A DNA stretch of 64,000 bases from Coprinus comatus (Eukaryota; Basidiomycota; Agaricomycetes; Agaricales; Agaricaceae). Below the pieces are notes generated by a model that was given only the letters and a program-made list of their open reading frames with translations, ran no database searches and was not told where the DNA came from. The stretch lies in the NCBI GenBank assembly GCA_034638255.1, contig JAWPGT010000012.1, forward strand, positions 434,001-498,000, written 5' to 3'. The first letter of the stretch is position 1, and each line of letters begins with the position of its first letter. Both the position numbers and the translations under genes were made by a program. Shown here piece by piece: positions 1 to 10,252 of the stretch.

Positions 1-1336
1 TGGCACTGTTGCACTCTCTGCCCTTATACTCACTATGATTCGACTGCTCACGTTGTTCACTTTGTTTCTCGAACGCCTGCCGTTGTATATTCCTCCTCGT
101 GCCTTCTTCTTAGTCAATGGAATTCGACTTACCGTCGGCTACCTTGACGGTATAACCACTGCACTCAGCAAGTATGCTCTAGTATATGCAGGATTGACTG
201 GTGATCCTTTCATGCCCAGTGCAAGGAGGGCAAAGGCGTTGGCTGCGAGTGCTGAAGCAAAGGCAAAACAGTCCAGCGGAAGGAGAAATTCCAGTTCTGA
301 ACGTGGGCCCTGTTTCACCACTGCTTTTACATTCTGCTAATATGCCAAACTTTAGCTCCTCTAACCCTTCTTACTATATCACCCCTAACCTTATCTTTCC
401 CTTTTGCGTTAATCACCTACCTCTTCGTTGCACATACCCTAGATGCTCCTGATCAGGCACTTGGAGCTGCGGTGCTCGCTGCCGGTGTCACTTCTCTTGT
501 CGGCTTGTTTTGTGTTGGTTTAGTGAAGGATACGTATGTTATCACCTAATATTTTCAAACATATAGATGCTGATGCTTGAATCTAAATAGTGCCGATACG
601 TTATATCTATGCTATTGTATCGACAAAGATGTTGGCGAGCAGCGGAGGGAGGAAGTTTTTATTACGGTCAGGATATAACAATTATCCCCCTGATCAAATA
701 CTAATGTTCTCCTAGTTCGAATTTGATCACAATGCAAATCAAATTCCTTCTCGTAATCGCAATAATCGTTCTCAACCCTCGCGCTACCCACAAGAGCATG
801 TTCCGCTCTCACCCCGTTCACCTCCACAAACCCCTCCCCCTCGCAGACAAACGCGACTTCCTGTACAAACGAATCCTTCAGCTCATTCACAGTCGCAGCC
901 TCGTCAGCCTTTGGCGCAATATGAACAAACGCATTCACGCGCTGTTTCACAGGAGTCCCAGCCTAGCCTACCTGCTGCTAAGGGCATTTCAAGGACTCCT
1001 GTTCAAACTCCTGCCGCTCGTTCCAAACCTTTGACAAATCTTCAGGCAACAACAGACCCCGATGATCTGGATCCATTCCATCACAGTTTCGCTGAAGAAC
1101 ATCCAGAACCGCCTCGATCACCGTCACCTTCCTCTAAGCAGATCAGGAAGATGACTAGTGCAGAGATGAACATGAAGAGTCATGTTTTCGACCCGAAGAA
1201 ACGTGCACAGATGTACGATGATTCTTCAGATGACGATGAAGGCCTAAGGCAGGCCTATAGGTCTCAAGTAAGCGATGTGCCATCGGACAGTATGCAAAAA
1301 TCATCACAAATGTTCCCTGGTTCCGATATCTTTTAG
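1..1336 (+). CDS. PNS1: Pns1-like choline-transporter-like (CTL/SLC44) membrane protein, 3' part
   Basis: The gene is cut by the left window edge. Reading from base 2 and removing introns 303..355, 534..590 and 667..715 gives 391 C-terminal residues and a stop at 1334-1336. The first part contains GTVALSALILT, then KYALVYAGLTGDPFMPSARR, a hallmark of the fungal Pns1/CTL family. A hydrophobic stretch (LTLSFPFALITYLFVAHTL) and GLFCVGLVKDTADTLYLCYC follow, ending in the family-typical CIDKDVGEQRREEVF. A disordered Pro/Ser-rich cytoplasmic tail of about 200 residues follows, longer than in yeast. Family members are polytopic plasma-membrane proteins. The yeast protein is not clearly a choline carrier, so the substrate is inferred. 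The intron before the tail has a good branch-like sequence (actaat). Family call is firm; substrate is uncertain. Confidence 0.9.
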
Positions 1337-1875
1337 GACGCTATGCTTCCCTTATCTTAACTGGAGAGATATGATAATGTGTACCTGATATATGTTGGTA
1401 TTGTTCTTTGCCAGTCTTCTTCCAGAACGATCGTTTTGCACCATACATATTTGGTTTTTCCTTTTCCTTCTTGAGATTTAGAGTATGTGGTGACCACACG
1501 GCTGAGCTACTTGGCATCTTCCATTTTTTTATTTCCCAAGTTTTTTGTGTCTTTATGTTTGTGTTTTTCTTTCTATTCTTTGTACATATATCCAATTTTT
1601 CTTGCACATGATTATTATGCCATTTCTGCATGTATTTACTGCAATCCTGACGTTTTCTAGTTACCTTGCTATACCTACCTTACACATATTCCCGTTTATT
1701 CGATTTCATAACAGAATTCTTAAGAATGAGCTAGAATCTCCTGAGAAAAAAGCAAAAATACAAGGTTCAGTCACATGAACGGAAAGAGGAAATCGCTCTT
1801 AGAAGCGGAAAGAAGTATTTGTGTTTGTGCCACGCAAGTCACACATTACACCGCCCACACTTATAATTGATTGCC
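1337..1875. other. intergenic, T-rich 3' flank and promoter
   Basis: This stretch lies between two genes on the same strand. It is pyrimidine-rich around 1440-1620, typical of fungal 3' flanks. I see no conserved ORF or RNA. Confidence 0.5.
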
Positions 1876-4250
1876 ATGACTATCGAAGTAACTCCATCCC
1901 CACCTTCAGCGTCTATATCTATGAACAACAACTCTACTGCTACTAAGGAATATCTCATCCGATTTCCTCCTTTTCCATCCATCCCATCTGGAGCCATCAT
2001 CATACCATTCAGTGAATACAAAGAATCAGGTATCATGATCGCTCCTGGTGGCGATGGTACTGGTGATATTAACATGGATAATGGTGATGGTGATGGTAAT
2101 AACAACGATAACGATACTAGTAATGGAATAGGAACAGGAACGGAAGTAGATGGATATGGAATTGCTACCATCGTATTAGCGAGTTCACATACTACGGATT
2201 GGTGTAAAACTAATACGAAGAGACAAAAGTATAATCAAGAAGGAAGAATGGGTGGTTTTAAGAAGAGGAGAAAGAGAAAGAGTGGTGCTGGTGGAGGTTC
2301 TGGTCCTAATGGTGATGATTGGGAAGAGTATTGGGAGGATAGGGAAGCTAGGTATAGGATTAATGCTAGTTATGATCCGTATGTGTCTTTTCTTTCTTTC
2401 TCTCTTTCTTTTATGTTGATGGTTGTGGTGTTTTATTAGGCTTTCGGAACCGTTTGAAAGGTTTTATGCGGGTGCTTTTGATTTTAAGAATGGAAGACCT
2501 TGGCCGATTGCTCAGAAACAGAGAGGTCCGGTTTATGTTTGGGGAGAGGTTAGTGATTTTTTTCTTTGTTTGATCTAGTAATTCATATTGATCGATTCTT
2601 CTATCTTTCTCCTCATTCTGATACTTCTTCGTCTTCACCCTTGGATAATAATCCAAATACAATTCTAATTTATAATAAAAAAAAACACAAACCAAATCAG
2701 TTTTGTCGATTCACCGGAATACCTACAGGTCCAGGTAGTGACACTACCCCAGCTCCCAAAAAAGAAAAAGAAAAAGTCGAAGGAAATGATTCCGATTCCG
2801 ATTTCGATGACGGCGACGATGATGATAATGCTGGAATTCTTCATCCTTCAAATCTGGTCGCTGCGGATGTAATGTTGAAAGCTCAAGTCAAAGCGGAATC
2901 ATTCTTGAAAGATCCTGCACAAATGCTTAAAGTCTTTCTTTCTTCTTATGCACGCGATCGTGGTATTATCTGGTAAGTATCATTTTTCTTGGAATATTCG
3001 TAATATTATCAAAAAGCATCAACTTACAAATATATCTTTTTTCGTTTAATCGTTGTAGGACTAAAGAGAATTTAAGAGGAGCACCTGTCCTCATACAATT
3101 CTTCATCCACTTTTTAATCAATAATCACATCCTTCCCAAACGTGAAGAAAACGCTATCAAACATGATTCTACACAACGAGTTCTGGAAATGGCACTTAAA
3201 GAATTGCCTCTTACTGCTGAAATCGCTAGAGCATGGCCAGACGATTTTAGTAGAGCGTGTAAAGATACTTGGGGTTCTAGAGCTGAAGTTTATAAATTCC
3301 GAGGTTTGACTCCTGAACCTGTTCAAGAGCCCAACGAAGTACCTCCACCGCCTGCGGATGAAGGTTGGATACATGAAACTAGAGAAGGAAATGAGAATCG
3401 TTGGGGAACTGTGAACGATGATGGAGATGGGAAGAGTGGTGGTAAAGATGGTGATGATGATGATGTCAAGTCGGGATGGCCAACAGGAGATGGTACTAAT
3501 GGATGGGAAGATACCGTGGTTAGTAGAGTTGAAGAAATAAAAGAGGCTGACGAAACTACTGCTCCTACTACTGAAGCTGATGAAGTTGTTCAAGCTACTG
3601 TTGAAAATGTTAAAGTTGGTTCTGCTCTTGCTCAAACAACCACAGAAGATGAAGCTTTAACTTGGGTATATAAACCATCAACTTTCTTCCAAATTCTTGG
3701 TCCTACAGCTCTTCCACTCACTCATACACCTGGAATCGTCGAAAGTTCTGTAAGACGTATCAAAGCTGTTCATCCAGTTTCAACCGATCCTGCGAAATTC
3801 CCGGTCACGAAGGACATCAGTCCTGATGCTGTTGAAGGAGCTTTGAGGAAGAATTTCGGTATTGTTGTTTTTGAGCCTTGGCTTAATTGGAATCATGGAG
3901 AGGAGGGAGGGGAGCATTTATCTAATCCCAGGATTTTGGATACTTCCAAGGGTTTGGTGGTACCTGAATATCAAAATCCTTCTATTGCTCAAGATCCACC
4001 AGTCACTAGTACTTTACCTACATTCGACCCAAGCAAGGATGAGATCAGCGTTATTGTTGGTGTCGAACATTTGAAATACTTTTCTGTTGGGATGGGATGT
4101 CACTGTACTTGGGTACAATTGGCTCGTGTTGAAGATTTCCAACCACAGCAACCGGGAAAGAAGAAGAAGAAGAATGCGAAGATGGATAGGTATTGGTATG
4201 TTGAAGAATCACTTTTGGTGGTTCCCAGTTATTATGCAACTGCGCCTTGA
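1876..4250 (+). CDS. conserved-looking protein, possibly Arb1-like
   Basis: Four exons (1876..2378, 2440..2548, 2701..2972, 3059..4250) splice in frame to 691 aa. The ATG at 1876 is the first in frame. The N-terminal ~110 residues are Asn/Gly/Asp-rich. A basic patch follows (FKKRRKRKSG), then a YDP..EPFERFY..F segment, VYVWGEFCRFTGIPTG, an acidic run (SDSDFDDGDDDDN), and long folded segments ending VVPSYYATAP. The layout loosely recalls basidiomycete proteins annotated as Arb1-domain subunits of the Argonaute siRNA chaperone complex. That is only an impression from the WGEFCR region and I would not assign function on it. Acidic inserts (about 3415-3480 and 3530-3600) break the folded part. 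Intron phases are consistent, so the gene model is more certain than the name. Confidence 0.6.
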
Positions 4251-4439
4251 AGAAACCAACTCGAGTGTGCCTTCGTCGAATCGGATGTTGGTCTTTCTTT
4301 ATAATTCATTTTTTTCTCACAAATCAAAGATGTAGTAACAAATACCTTGAATTCGTTGTACAACCAAAGTCTCTTTTCCATACCCTAATGAAAAAAAAAC
4401 ATCCTACTTGTTGTCACCTACGAATAACTTTCCAGTCCA

Positions 4440-5834
4440 TTAGTCATCTGGAGTAGAAAACACCAATGTCCTCTTTGGACTAATCCACATTTTATCATCA
4501 ACATTCCCTTCTTCCTCTTTCCAAACTTCTGATTTCATCAAGTTTATCCCTTCAGCATGACCACTAGCAATCCACACATCCGCAATTTCAGGACCCAGCA
4601 CAATCTTTTCAATCTTCCTTCCTTGTTCCTCCAACCCAGGTAAAATCATAATCAGATTCTGAGCATCCCGTTTATCAATCGACCTAATCACCAATGTTGT
4701 TAAATCCGGAAAAACAATCGGTGGTTTCGTAGGTATTCCACCTTCTTCATCAAAAGGTAAAAGTAAACTTCCAATAGCAGCCGATTCCGAAACACCCGTA
4801 TCAAAGATAATTTCTTTGATAGTAATACAAGTTTGAATGATATGAGGATGTAAAGAAGGTGAAATTTCGCAATTGTCGAGTAAATGTAATGTTTGAAGGC
4901 TCGGTAAAATTTCGGGTTGACGTGAATCTATATCTGTTGGTGAATCATCTAAACAAGTTCCAACAACATTTTGAAGTAATAATGTATGAAGATTAGGACA
5001 TGAAATTGTTCCTAATATTCTGATTACTTCAAAATCACTCCCATATTGACCTGAAATACCCAAATAACGTAGTTGGGACATAATTATGCGTTCTGGGTAG
5101 ATAAGACTTATATCAGGTATAAGTTCCCAAAATTCGGTTAAGAGAGTGATTGTGATGAGGTTTGGGATAGTTAATATGGATTGAAGTTCGAGTGGTGTGA
5201 GTTCTAAATCGTTGAAAGAACTGTGGAAATGAACTGTGGTGAGAGTTTCGATATGGATAGGTCGCATGTAATATACTGAGGAATTCCATAAATCCAGGTA
5301 GGTAAGTTTAGGTGTTCCTCCAGTGAATATATGCCATGATGGTTGATTGGCATGTAAAGGTGGTGGTGGCGGTCCAGAAGTTTCTTCTGGATCTCTACCG
5401 TTTGGTATCGATGTGGCTTGGAAGGATTCGAGGTTTGGTACGGGTAGTTTACGTAGCCATACGCTTAAATAGCGTATTACGGTGTGATTGCAACGAAGAG
5501 AAAGGTGTTTCCATCGTGTAGAATGTTCACAGATGATTTGAAAACCTTCATCTGGAATGTTAGAGATGTAGAGGTGCAGGGTTAAGGAGCGTGGATTGGA
5601 ACGAGCGAGATAGGTCATTAGCTTTTGTAAGGCTATGTAGTTCCGGTGATAGCCAATAGGAGATTGGTAGGTTATACTGGCCCATAGAGACGGCGAACCA
5701 AGAGCTAGTCGACGCCAGGACTGACTGATATGAGATAGACGGATTGTGGTTAATGTATCGTTGATATCGTCCGTAAAACACGAGAGTTTGAATATCATGA
5801 GCAAGAGCTCAGTTGGAAGATTATCAATAGGCAT
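4440..5834 (-). CDS. F-box-like protein with LRR-like C-terminal region
   Basis: Single exon of 464 aa. Residues 3-55 form an F-box: DNLPTELLLMIFKLSCF, then TTIRLSHISQSWRRLALGSP and a conserved LW, the Skp1-binding pattern typical of Agaricomycetes. The rest has irregular leucine-rich segments (for example CPNLHTLLLQNVV and LPSLQTLHLLDNCEIS) expected for an LRR-like substrate-binding face. Such proteins are inferred adaptors of SCF ubiquitin ligases; the substrate is unknown. It ends 189 nt from the convergent upstream gene. It is not close in sequence to the other F-box genes here, so it is not a recent duplicate. Confidence 0.85.
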   Translation of the reverse strand: MPIDNLPTELLLMIFKLSCFTDDINDTLTTIRLSHISQSWRRLALGSPSLWASITYQSPIGYHRNYIALQKLMTYLARSNPRSLTLHLYISNIPDEGFQIICEHSTRWKHLSLRCNHTVIRYLSVWLRKLPVPNLESFQATSIPNGRDPEETSGPPPPPLHANQPSWHIFTGGTPKLTYLDLWNSSVYYMRPIHIETLTTVHFHSSFNDLELTPLELQSILTIPNLITITLLTEFWELIPDISLIYPERIIMSQLRYLGISGQYGSDFEVIRILGTISCPNLHTLLLQNVVGTCLDDSPTDIDSRQPEILPSLQTLHLLDNCEISPSLHPHIIQTCITIKEIIFDTGVSESAAIGSLLLPFDEEGGIPTKPPIVFPDLTTLVIRSIDKRDAQNLIMILPGLEEQGRKIEKIVLGPEIADVWIASGHAEGINLMKSEVWKEEEGNVDDKMWISPKRTLVFSTPDD

Positions 5835-6105
5835 TGTCTAGATAGGGGAATAAAGAGGTTTATTACGATAGGTGCTCAGAAAAGAGTGGAAGCGCTCACC
5901 AGTAAGGACTGCTCAAGAGTGGAATGGTGGGTAATTGTTTGACATCAAGAATGTTCCCAGGCATTAACAGATGAGCGAGTCCCAGGGTCGTGATATGTCG
6001 GCAACTTCGGAATAATATCCATATAGAGGAATGGACGATGAGGCTCTTTTGTTCAGGATTTGTTGAAATATTGAGCATGCAGATACGGATACCTGAAGTA
6101 TTAAA

Positions 6106-7586
6106 TTACGAAGTCTTCTCTATAATACCACAACCAAGACACCAATTTCCACTGTATAACACTGCAACTTGACCTGGAGAAACAGATTTCTCAGGTTGGT
6201 CAAGTGTAATATTGAGATGCCCACTTTCTTGATTCCTGTCGGTGCCTGAAATCAGCGACAACATGCGAATGAAAGAACTGAAAAAACGTGCCTGTGCACT
6301 GTACAAGGAACATCTATCATGCGGTAACGATGCATTAACCGAGCTTGGAAGCCCTCAGCCGAGTCAATCTCAGGTGGTGGTGAATTGTTCCATATCCAAG
6401 TGAAGTCTGGGACGTGGATGGTACCACAATATAACTTGTTATGATCCGTCCCGGGAACTACGTAGATAGTGTTGGTGACAGCATCTTTCGAAGAAACGAA
6501 CATCTTTGTAGGCATTCCAGGAATTCTGGCATTCTCGCCAATAGTGTAGTTCCACAGACCGGAATGCTCGGAAATAGTTTTCCCAGTTATTTGATCGACA
6601 ACGGAACCGGGATTGGGAGGAATATATGATGCTGTGACGATTGTTGAGTCAAGAATCTTAAAAGATTATAAATCCAGACTCACAAACGAATTTGTTGAAT
6701 TTCGTTTTTTCTCCGACAAAACAGATTCCCATGCTCTCAGGGCGTTCAGCAGTAGGCAACTTGAACTCTTTCGCTAGTTCCCTTACATGAGTCTTATTCA
6801 AGCCACCCAAAGGAAAAAGTGCTCGGTTGAGTCCATTTTCAGATATTGCAGATAAATAGTAGGATTGGTCTTTATGAGGATCGAATCCTCGTAGAAGTTG
6901 GGGTCTTTGAAGTCCATTATGTTCTGAGTAAGATTTACTTGCATAGTGTCCAGTCGCGAACCAGCTGTTGCCTGATGCGACTGCCGGTAGACGCTCCAAG
7001 AGGGCACCAAACTTGATTTCTCTACAAATATATAAGATAACTGTCAAACTAAAATAAAACATAAAACATACTTATTACACCATACATCTGGATTAGGGGT
7101 TACCCCCGACTCCCAAAGGCGTAATGAAGGTTCGAAAACATTATTCCAATATTCACGGGAAAGGTCAATCTATACACATTGTCAGAAGAGTAACACTAAT
7201 TCGGCATAGAAATGTATACCATTTGACAAGGTATATCAAGTTTTTTGCAAACGCGTTGAACATCCTCCCAGTCCTTCTCCCATTCACACCCTCGGTCAGT
7301 TCCTGACTCGTCTCGAGTATCCCAGTTACGCATGTATACCGCAGAAAGGTCATAATCCTGTTCTAGAGATGAATAGATGTAATGCAAACCAAGAAATTAT
7401 TTACCTTGTCTGCCAATAATTTTGCGGTTACGGATGAATCGACACCACCAGACATGCCAATGACAACTGAAAACCATTAGCGTTTGCATTGTAAGTATTG
7501 TAATAATTACCTTGGTCGCCTTTGTTCGGCACATGTTGAGTAGTTGTAGAAATCCAGCGACGAATATTCCGTCCTAGGTGTAGCAT
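6106..7586 (-). CDS. SLM3: mitochondrial tRNA 2-thiouridylase (MnmA/Slm3/MTU1 family)
   Basis: Seven exons (7511..7586, 7405..7466, 7220..7357, 7072..7169, 6684..7021, 6305..6631, 6106..6245) give 392 aa, the usual family length. The enzyme thiolates U34 of mitochondrial tRNAs for Lys, Glu and Gln. The N-terminus (MLHLGRNIRRWISTTTQ) looks like a mitochondrial presequence. Visible motifs: the PP-loop VIGMSGGVDSSVTAKLL, MRNWDT, SGVTPNPDVWCNKEIKFG with the first catalytic Cys (WCN), TGHYA, KDQSYYL, and MGICFVG with the second catalytic Cys. A C-terminal barrel follows (YTIGENARIPG, then SVSPGQVAVLYSGNWCLG). The last splice donor is weak (GTACAG), but it is the only choice I found that keeps frame with a GT-AG intron. 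The start lies about 30 nt from an ACGCGT pair, so it may share a divergent promoter with the decayed CENP-C copy. Confidence 0.93.
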
Positions 7587-7610
7587 TAACAGACGAAATT
7601 AATCTTGGTG

Positions 7611-7993
7611 ATCAGACGCGTGACGCGTGGTGTTTGGCTACACCCTTGTAGCCAAAGTACATGTTGAACTTTGTTTATTGGCAGTTGTCCAGTGCCCCCT
7701 GTTCTTAACCATCTCCTGAGCTTTTCAGTGCCACCGTGGGCCAGGAAAAACCAGGTTGGTGCAATCGCCGTAGAATTGAACGGGCGTGCATTTCTGATAC
7801 AGCGGTGACTAGTATCACCATGTAGTAGAAGTACACACAGTTGGTACGCCGATCCGATGGTTTCGAGCCAAGTTCCGAAGGTTTTCCTGGAACAAATTTC
7901 CATGAAGCCAAAGAAAAAGAAGTGCTCAAAGACCAAATTTCAGCCGTCTTATTTTGACGAGGACAGGGCGCTTTCAATGGTTATTGACGATTA
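7611..7993 (+). pseudogene. decayed duplicate of CENP-C promoter and exon 1
   Basis: This segment matches 10155..10538, the promoter and first exon of the intact CENP-C gene. Shared blocks: ACGCGTGACGCG then GTTTGG, tgtagccaaagta, a gtgccaccgtgggccagga block versus atgccatcgtcggccagga at the start codon (ATG to GTG), and a block coding RSDGFEP (intact MSDGFEP). The end, tttcaatggttattgacga, matches the intact exon end at tttcgatggatattgacga. Frameshifts and stop codons break it. No later CENP-C exons follow, so only the promoter and exon 1 were copied or kept. The open stretches on the opposite strand are shadows. Confidence 0.8.
7616..7628. promoter_or_regulatory. paired ACGCGT (MCB-like) elements
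   Basis: Two ACGCGT hexamers lie one base apart. ACGCGT is the MluI cell-cycle box bound by MBF/SBF-type factors in fungi. They sit 30 nt before the SLM3 start codon (opposite strand) and 115 nt before the dead CENP-C start. A copy of the same element lies at 10160. Function is inferred from motif and position. Confidence 0.5.
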
Positions 7994-8312
7994 AAAATTA
8001 AAAAGGATATATGATCGTCATTTTTATGAAGGACTCGGAGATAGCAATATTACTGAAAAGGGTGTTGTGATCACTAAGTGACGGTGAACTAGGCATTCGA
8101 GATAATTGTGTTGATGTTTTCTAGCAGCGCACCAAGTTTGAACTTCTTCAGATATCAATACATGTACAATGTCGTATATTCAGTATACACTTCATGATGA
8201 CTGACTAGTTATAACGAAGCCAATGTTGTTTGTAGTCTTGGCTAACTATGTCCAAAACAGAATTTATAAGAACACTGCATCCGATTTGAATCACAAAGAA
8301 AAGATCATTTTC

Positions 8313-9975
8313 TCATACGACATATCCATATTTCGCCCTTGAAATCAAGCGCATAATGTCATATATTTCTGTTAGAGGTTGTGATGGACCATTTCCATTG
8401 AAAAGCGGCGTGATAGTGGGAGTAGAGGCGGAGAAGACCGCTCTAAGAAAACAAGCAACCTCCATCTTGCCAGTATGCGTTATTGGAAATTCTGTTTCTT
8501 CAGGGAAACGGAACTCTCGTACGACGCATGATTGGGTGGTTGAGAACCCTACTGCTACTTGTGAGACATCGGCGGTCATTTCGAGAGGGAGGGAGAGGAG
8601 TTTAAGGGGTTGATGAGAAATACGTGTGATCGTGAAAAGTATTGAAGGAGGAAGGGGTACCGAACCTCGTCCACCAATTTCCAGGGATTGAAGTTGAGTA
8701 AATGCGGACAGGATATCTACAATGTCCTGTGTCACGACTTGTGATTTCCCGAAGAGTGATAGGTTGGTAAGATCTGTCAATGAAAGAATTGAGTTGATAT
8801 CCGTTCCAGAAAATTTAGCATTGTTTTCAAACTTCAAGAGCTGAAGTTTAGGAAAGCTGGAAGCTGCGTTAAAAAGAGGTTTGAAGTTGTGATTTTGGGT
8901 AGAGATGCTGAGGTTTAGAAGCTCAGGACATGCCAAATGTTTAAGTAATTTATATGCATATGCTTTAGTGTATGAAAATTCCAGCGTTGTTAATTTGTTA
9001 AGACCGTATTTCTGACCAATAGGGAGATTCCATGATTGTGCGTCCTCTTCGAACGAGTGGGTAACATAGAGGTTGGAGAGGTGTGAAGATAGACTGAGCG
9101 CATTTAATATTCCACCGACATTCTCCTTCTCCTTCTTCAACTCAACATATTGTAATGAGAGAATTGTGGTATCTCCTTCGAGCAAGGATACAAGATGCGT
9201 TTGCCGCAACGCTTCAACGTAGGCCAAGCCGAGAGCGCAAAAAGATTTATAAGATCTCTGTGCCAATATCAAAGCATGGAGAGGAATTAATTGGGTACCC
9301 GATACATCATGATAAGCGATATTCTCGCTTGTTGAAGAAATCAAGGTAGTTAGCAGCGTCCAGTGGTATTCGAGTCGACTTGAATGGTACCCTCCCACGA
9401 TGAGATACAAGGTTGAAACTTTTGACAGTATATTATGAGCTCGGATGGCAAGCGTTATGATTGGCCAGATGGTGTTTTGAGATGACGAAGGTGAGATGAA
9501 GATCTCGTGAACATACGAAAGGTACATTTGTACTCTTTCGCAGGCGGATTTTGGTAATTGCCTTCGGAGCGTCTGTCACTGAAGATTAGTTGACCAGTGT
9601 TATGTCTTTAACAAAATACATAGCTACCCATGTATCGTCTACAAACTCCAGGTATTTGGTCTCTCCGTCTAGAACACCAGCATTCACGACGTGAGCTAAC
9701 GCGATTTGGTTTGCCATCGTCGCCGTGAGTTTGTCTCTAGTCCCACAGGAAAAAAACCTCCACAGGCGGCACATTGCAAGATCAGTCAACCATTTCGAAG
9801 TTAATGCTATTGCAAGGAGGTCTGGTCTCCAAGTTTCCCAGATTTGGGGGACGCCCGAGGGAGATAGATAACTAATGATTTCGATCCAGATATCGCTATA
9901 TAGGGCGACGTGATCATTGCTTTGAGGTGGTGGGCTCACTATTTGAGAAACCGAGGTCTGTGAGTATTGGGCCAT
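8313..9975 (-). CDS. F-box-like/LRR-type protein
   Basis: Two exons (9628..9975, 8313..9572) with a 55-nt intron give 535 aa. The intron acceptor is the second AG (ctgacag), because the first would put a stop in frame. The N-terminus carries an F-box-like stretch: LYSDIWIEIISYLSP, then LLAIALTSKWLTDLAMCRLWR. The rest is leucine-rich with LRR-like strands (LNKLTTLEFSYTKAYA, LACPELLNLSIS, FPKLQLLKFENN, LTDLTNLSLFG, FTQLQSLEIGG). It is a likely SCF substrate adaptor; the target is unknown. It is divergent from CENP-C, with 277 nt between start codons holding the ACGCGT elements. Confidence 0.82.
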
Positions 9976-10159
9976 TGTGAAAGGATATTGAACAGCCAGG
10001 AGTTGTAGTACTCAGGTAGTGCTTACTACCTGACTAGTTGACCATCTCGTGGGTACCAGCAGTATCTCACGAAGAAGTTACTTGAGAACGTGAATGTTTT
10101 AATTTCGTATCTTCGCTGATAATCGGCCAAGTTGAACGTTAAGTTTGTTGGTAGACGAG

Positions 10160-10172
10160 ACGCGTGACGCGC
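10160..10172. promoter_or_regulatory. ACGCGT/ACGCGC (MCB-like) element of CENP-C
   Basis: ACGCGT followed one base later by ACGCGC, 81-93 nt before the CENP-C start codon. The element is also retained in the decayed copy at 7616, and another single ACGCGT occurs at 13066 before the paralogue. The repetition suggests G1/S (MBF-type) control of the family. This is inferred, not shown. Confidence 0.55.
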
Positions 10173-10252
10173 ATTGTTTGGTTCCAAGAGTGTAGCCAAA
10201 GTACGCGGTGAGCTTGTTTAATTCTCACGAATTAGCCATCCCAAGACCCACA

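Noticed and set aside
7586..7977. Minus-strand open frames over the decayed CENP-C exon
   Set aside because: They are shadows opposite a region with clear plus-strand homology to CENP-C exon 1.
4440..9975. The two minus-strand F-box genes as a tandem duplicate pair
   Set aside because: Sequences, exon structure and lengths differ; only the general F-box/LRR layout is shared.
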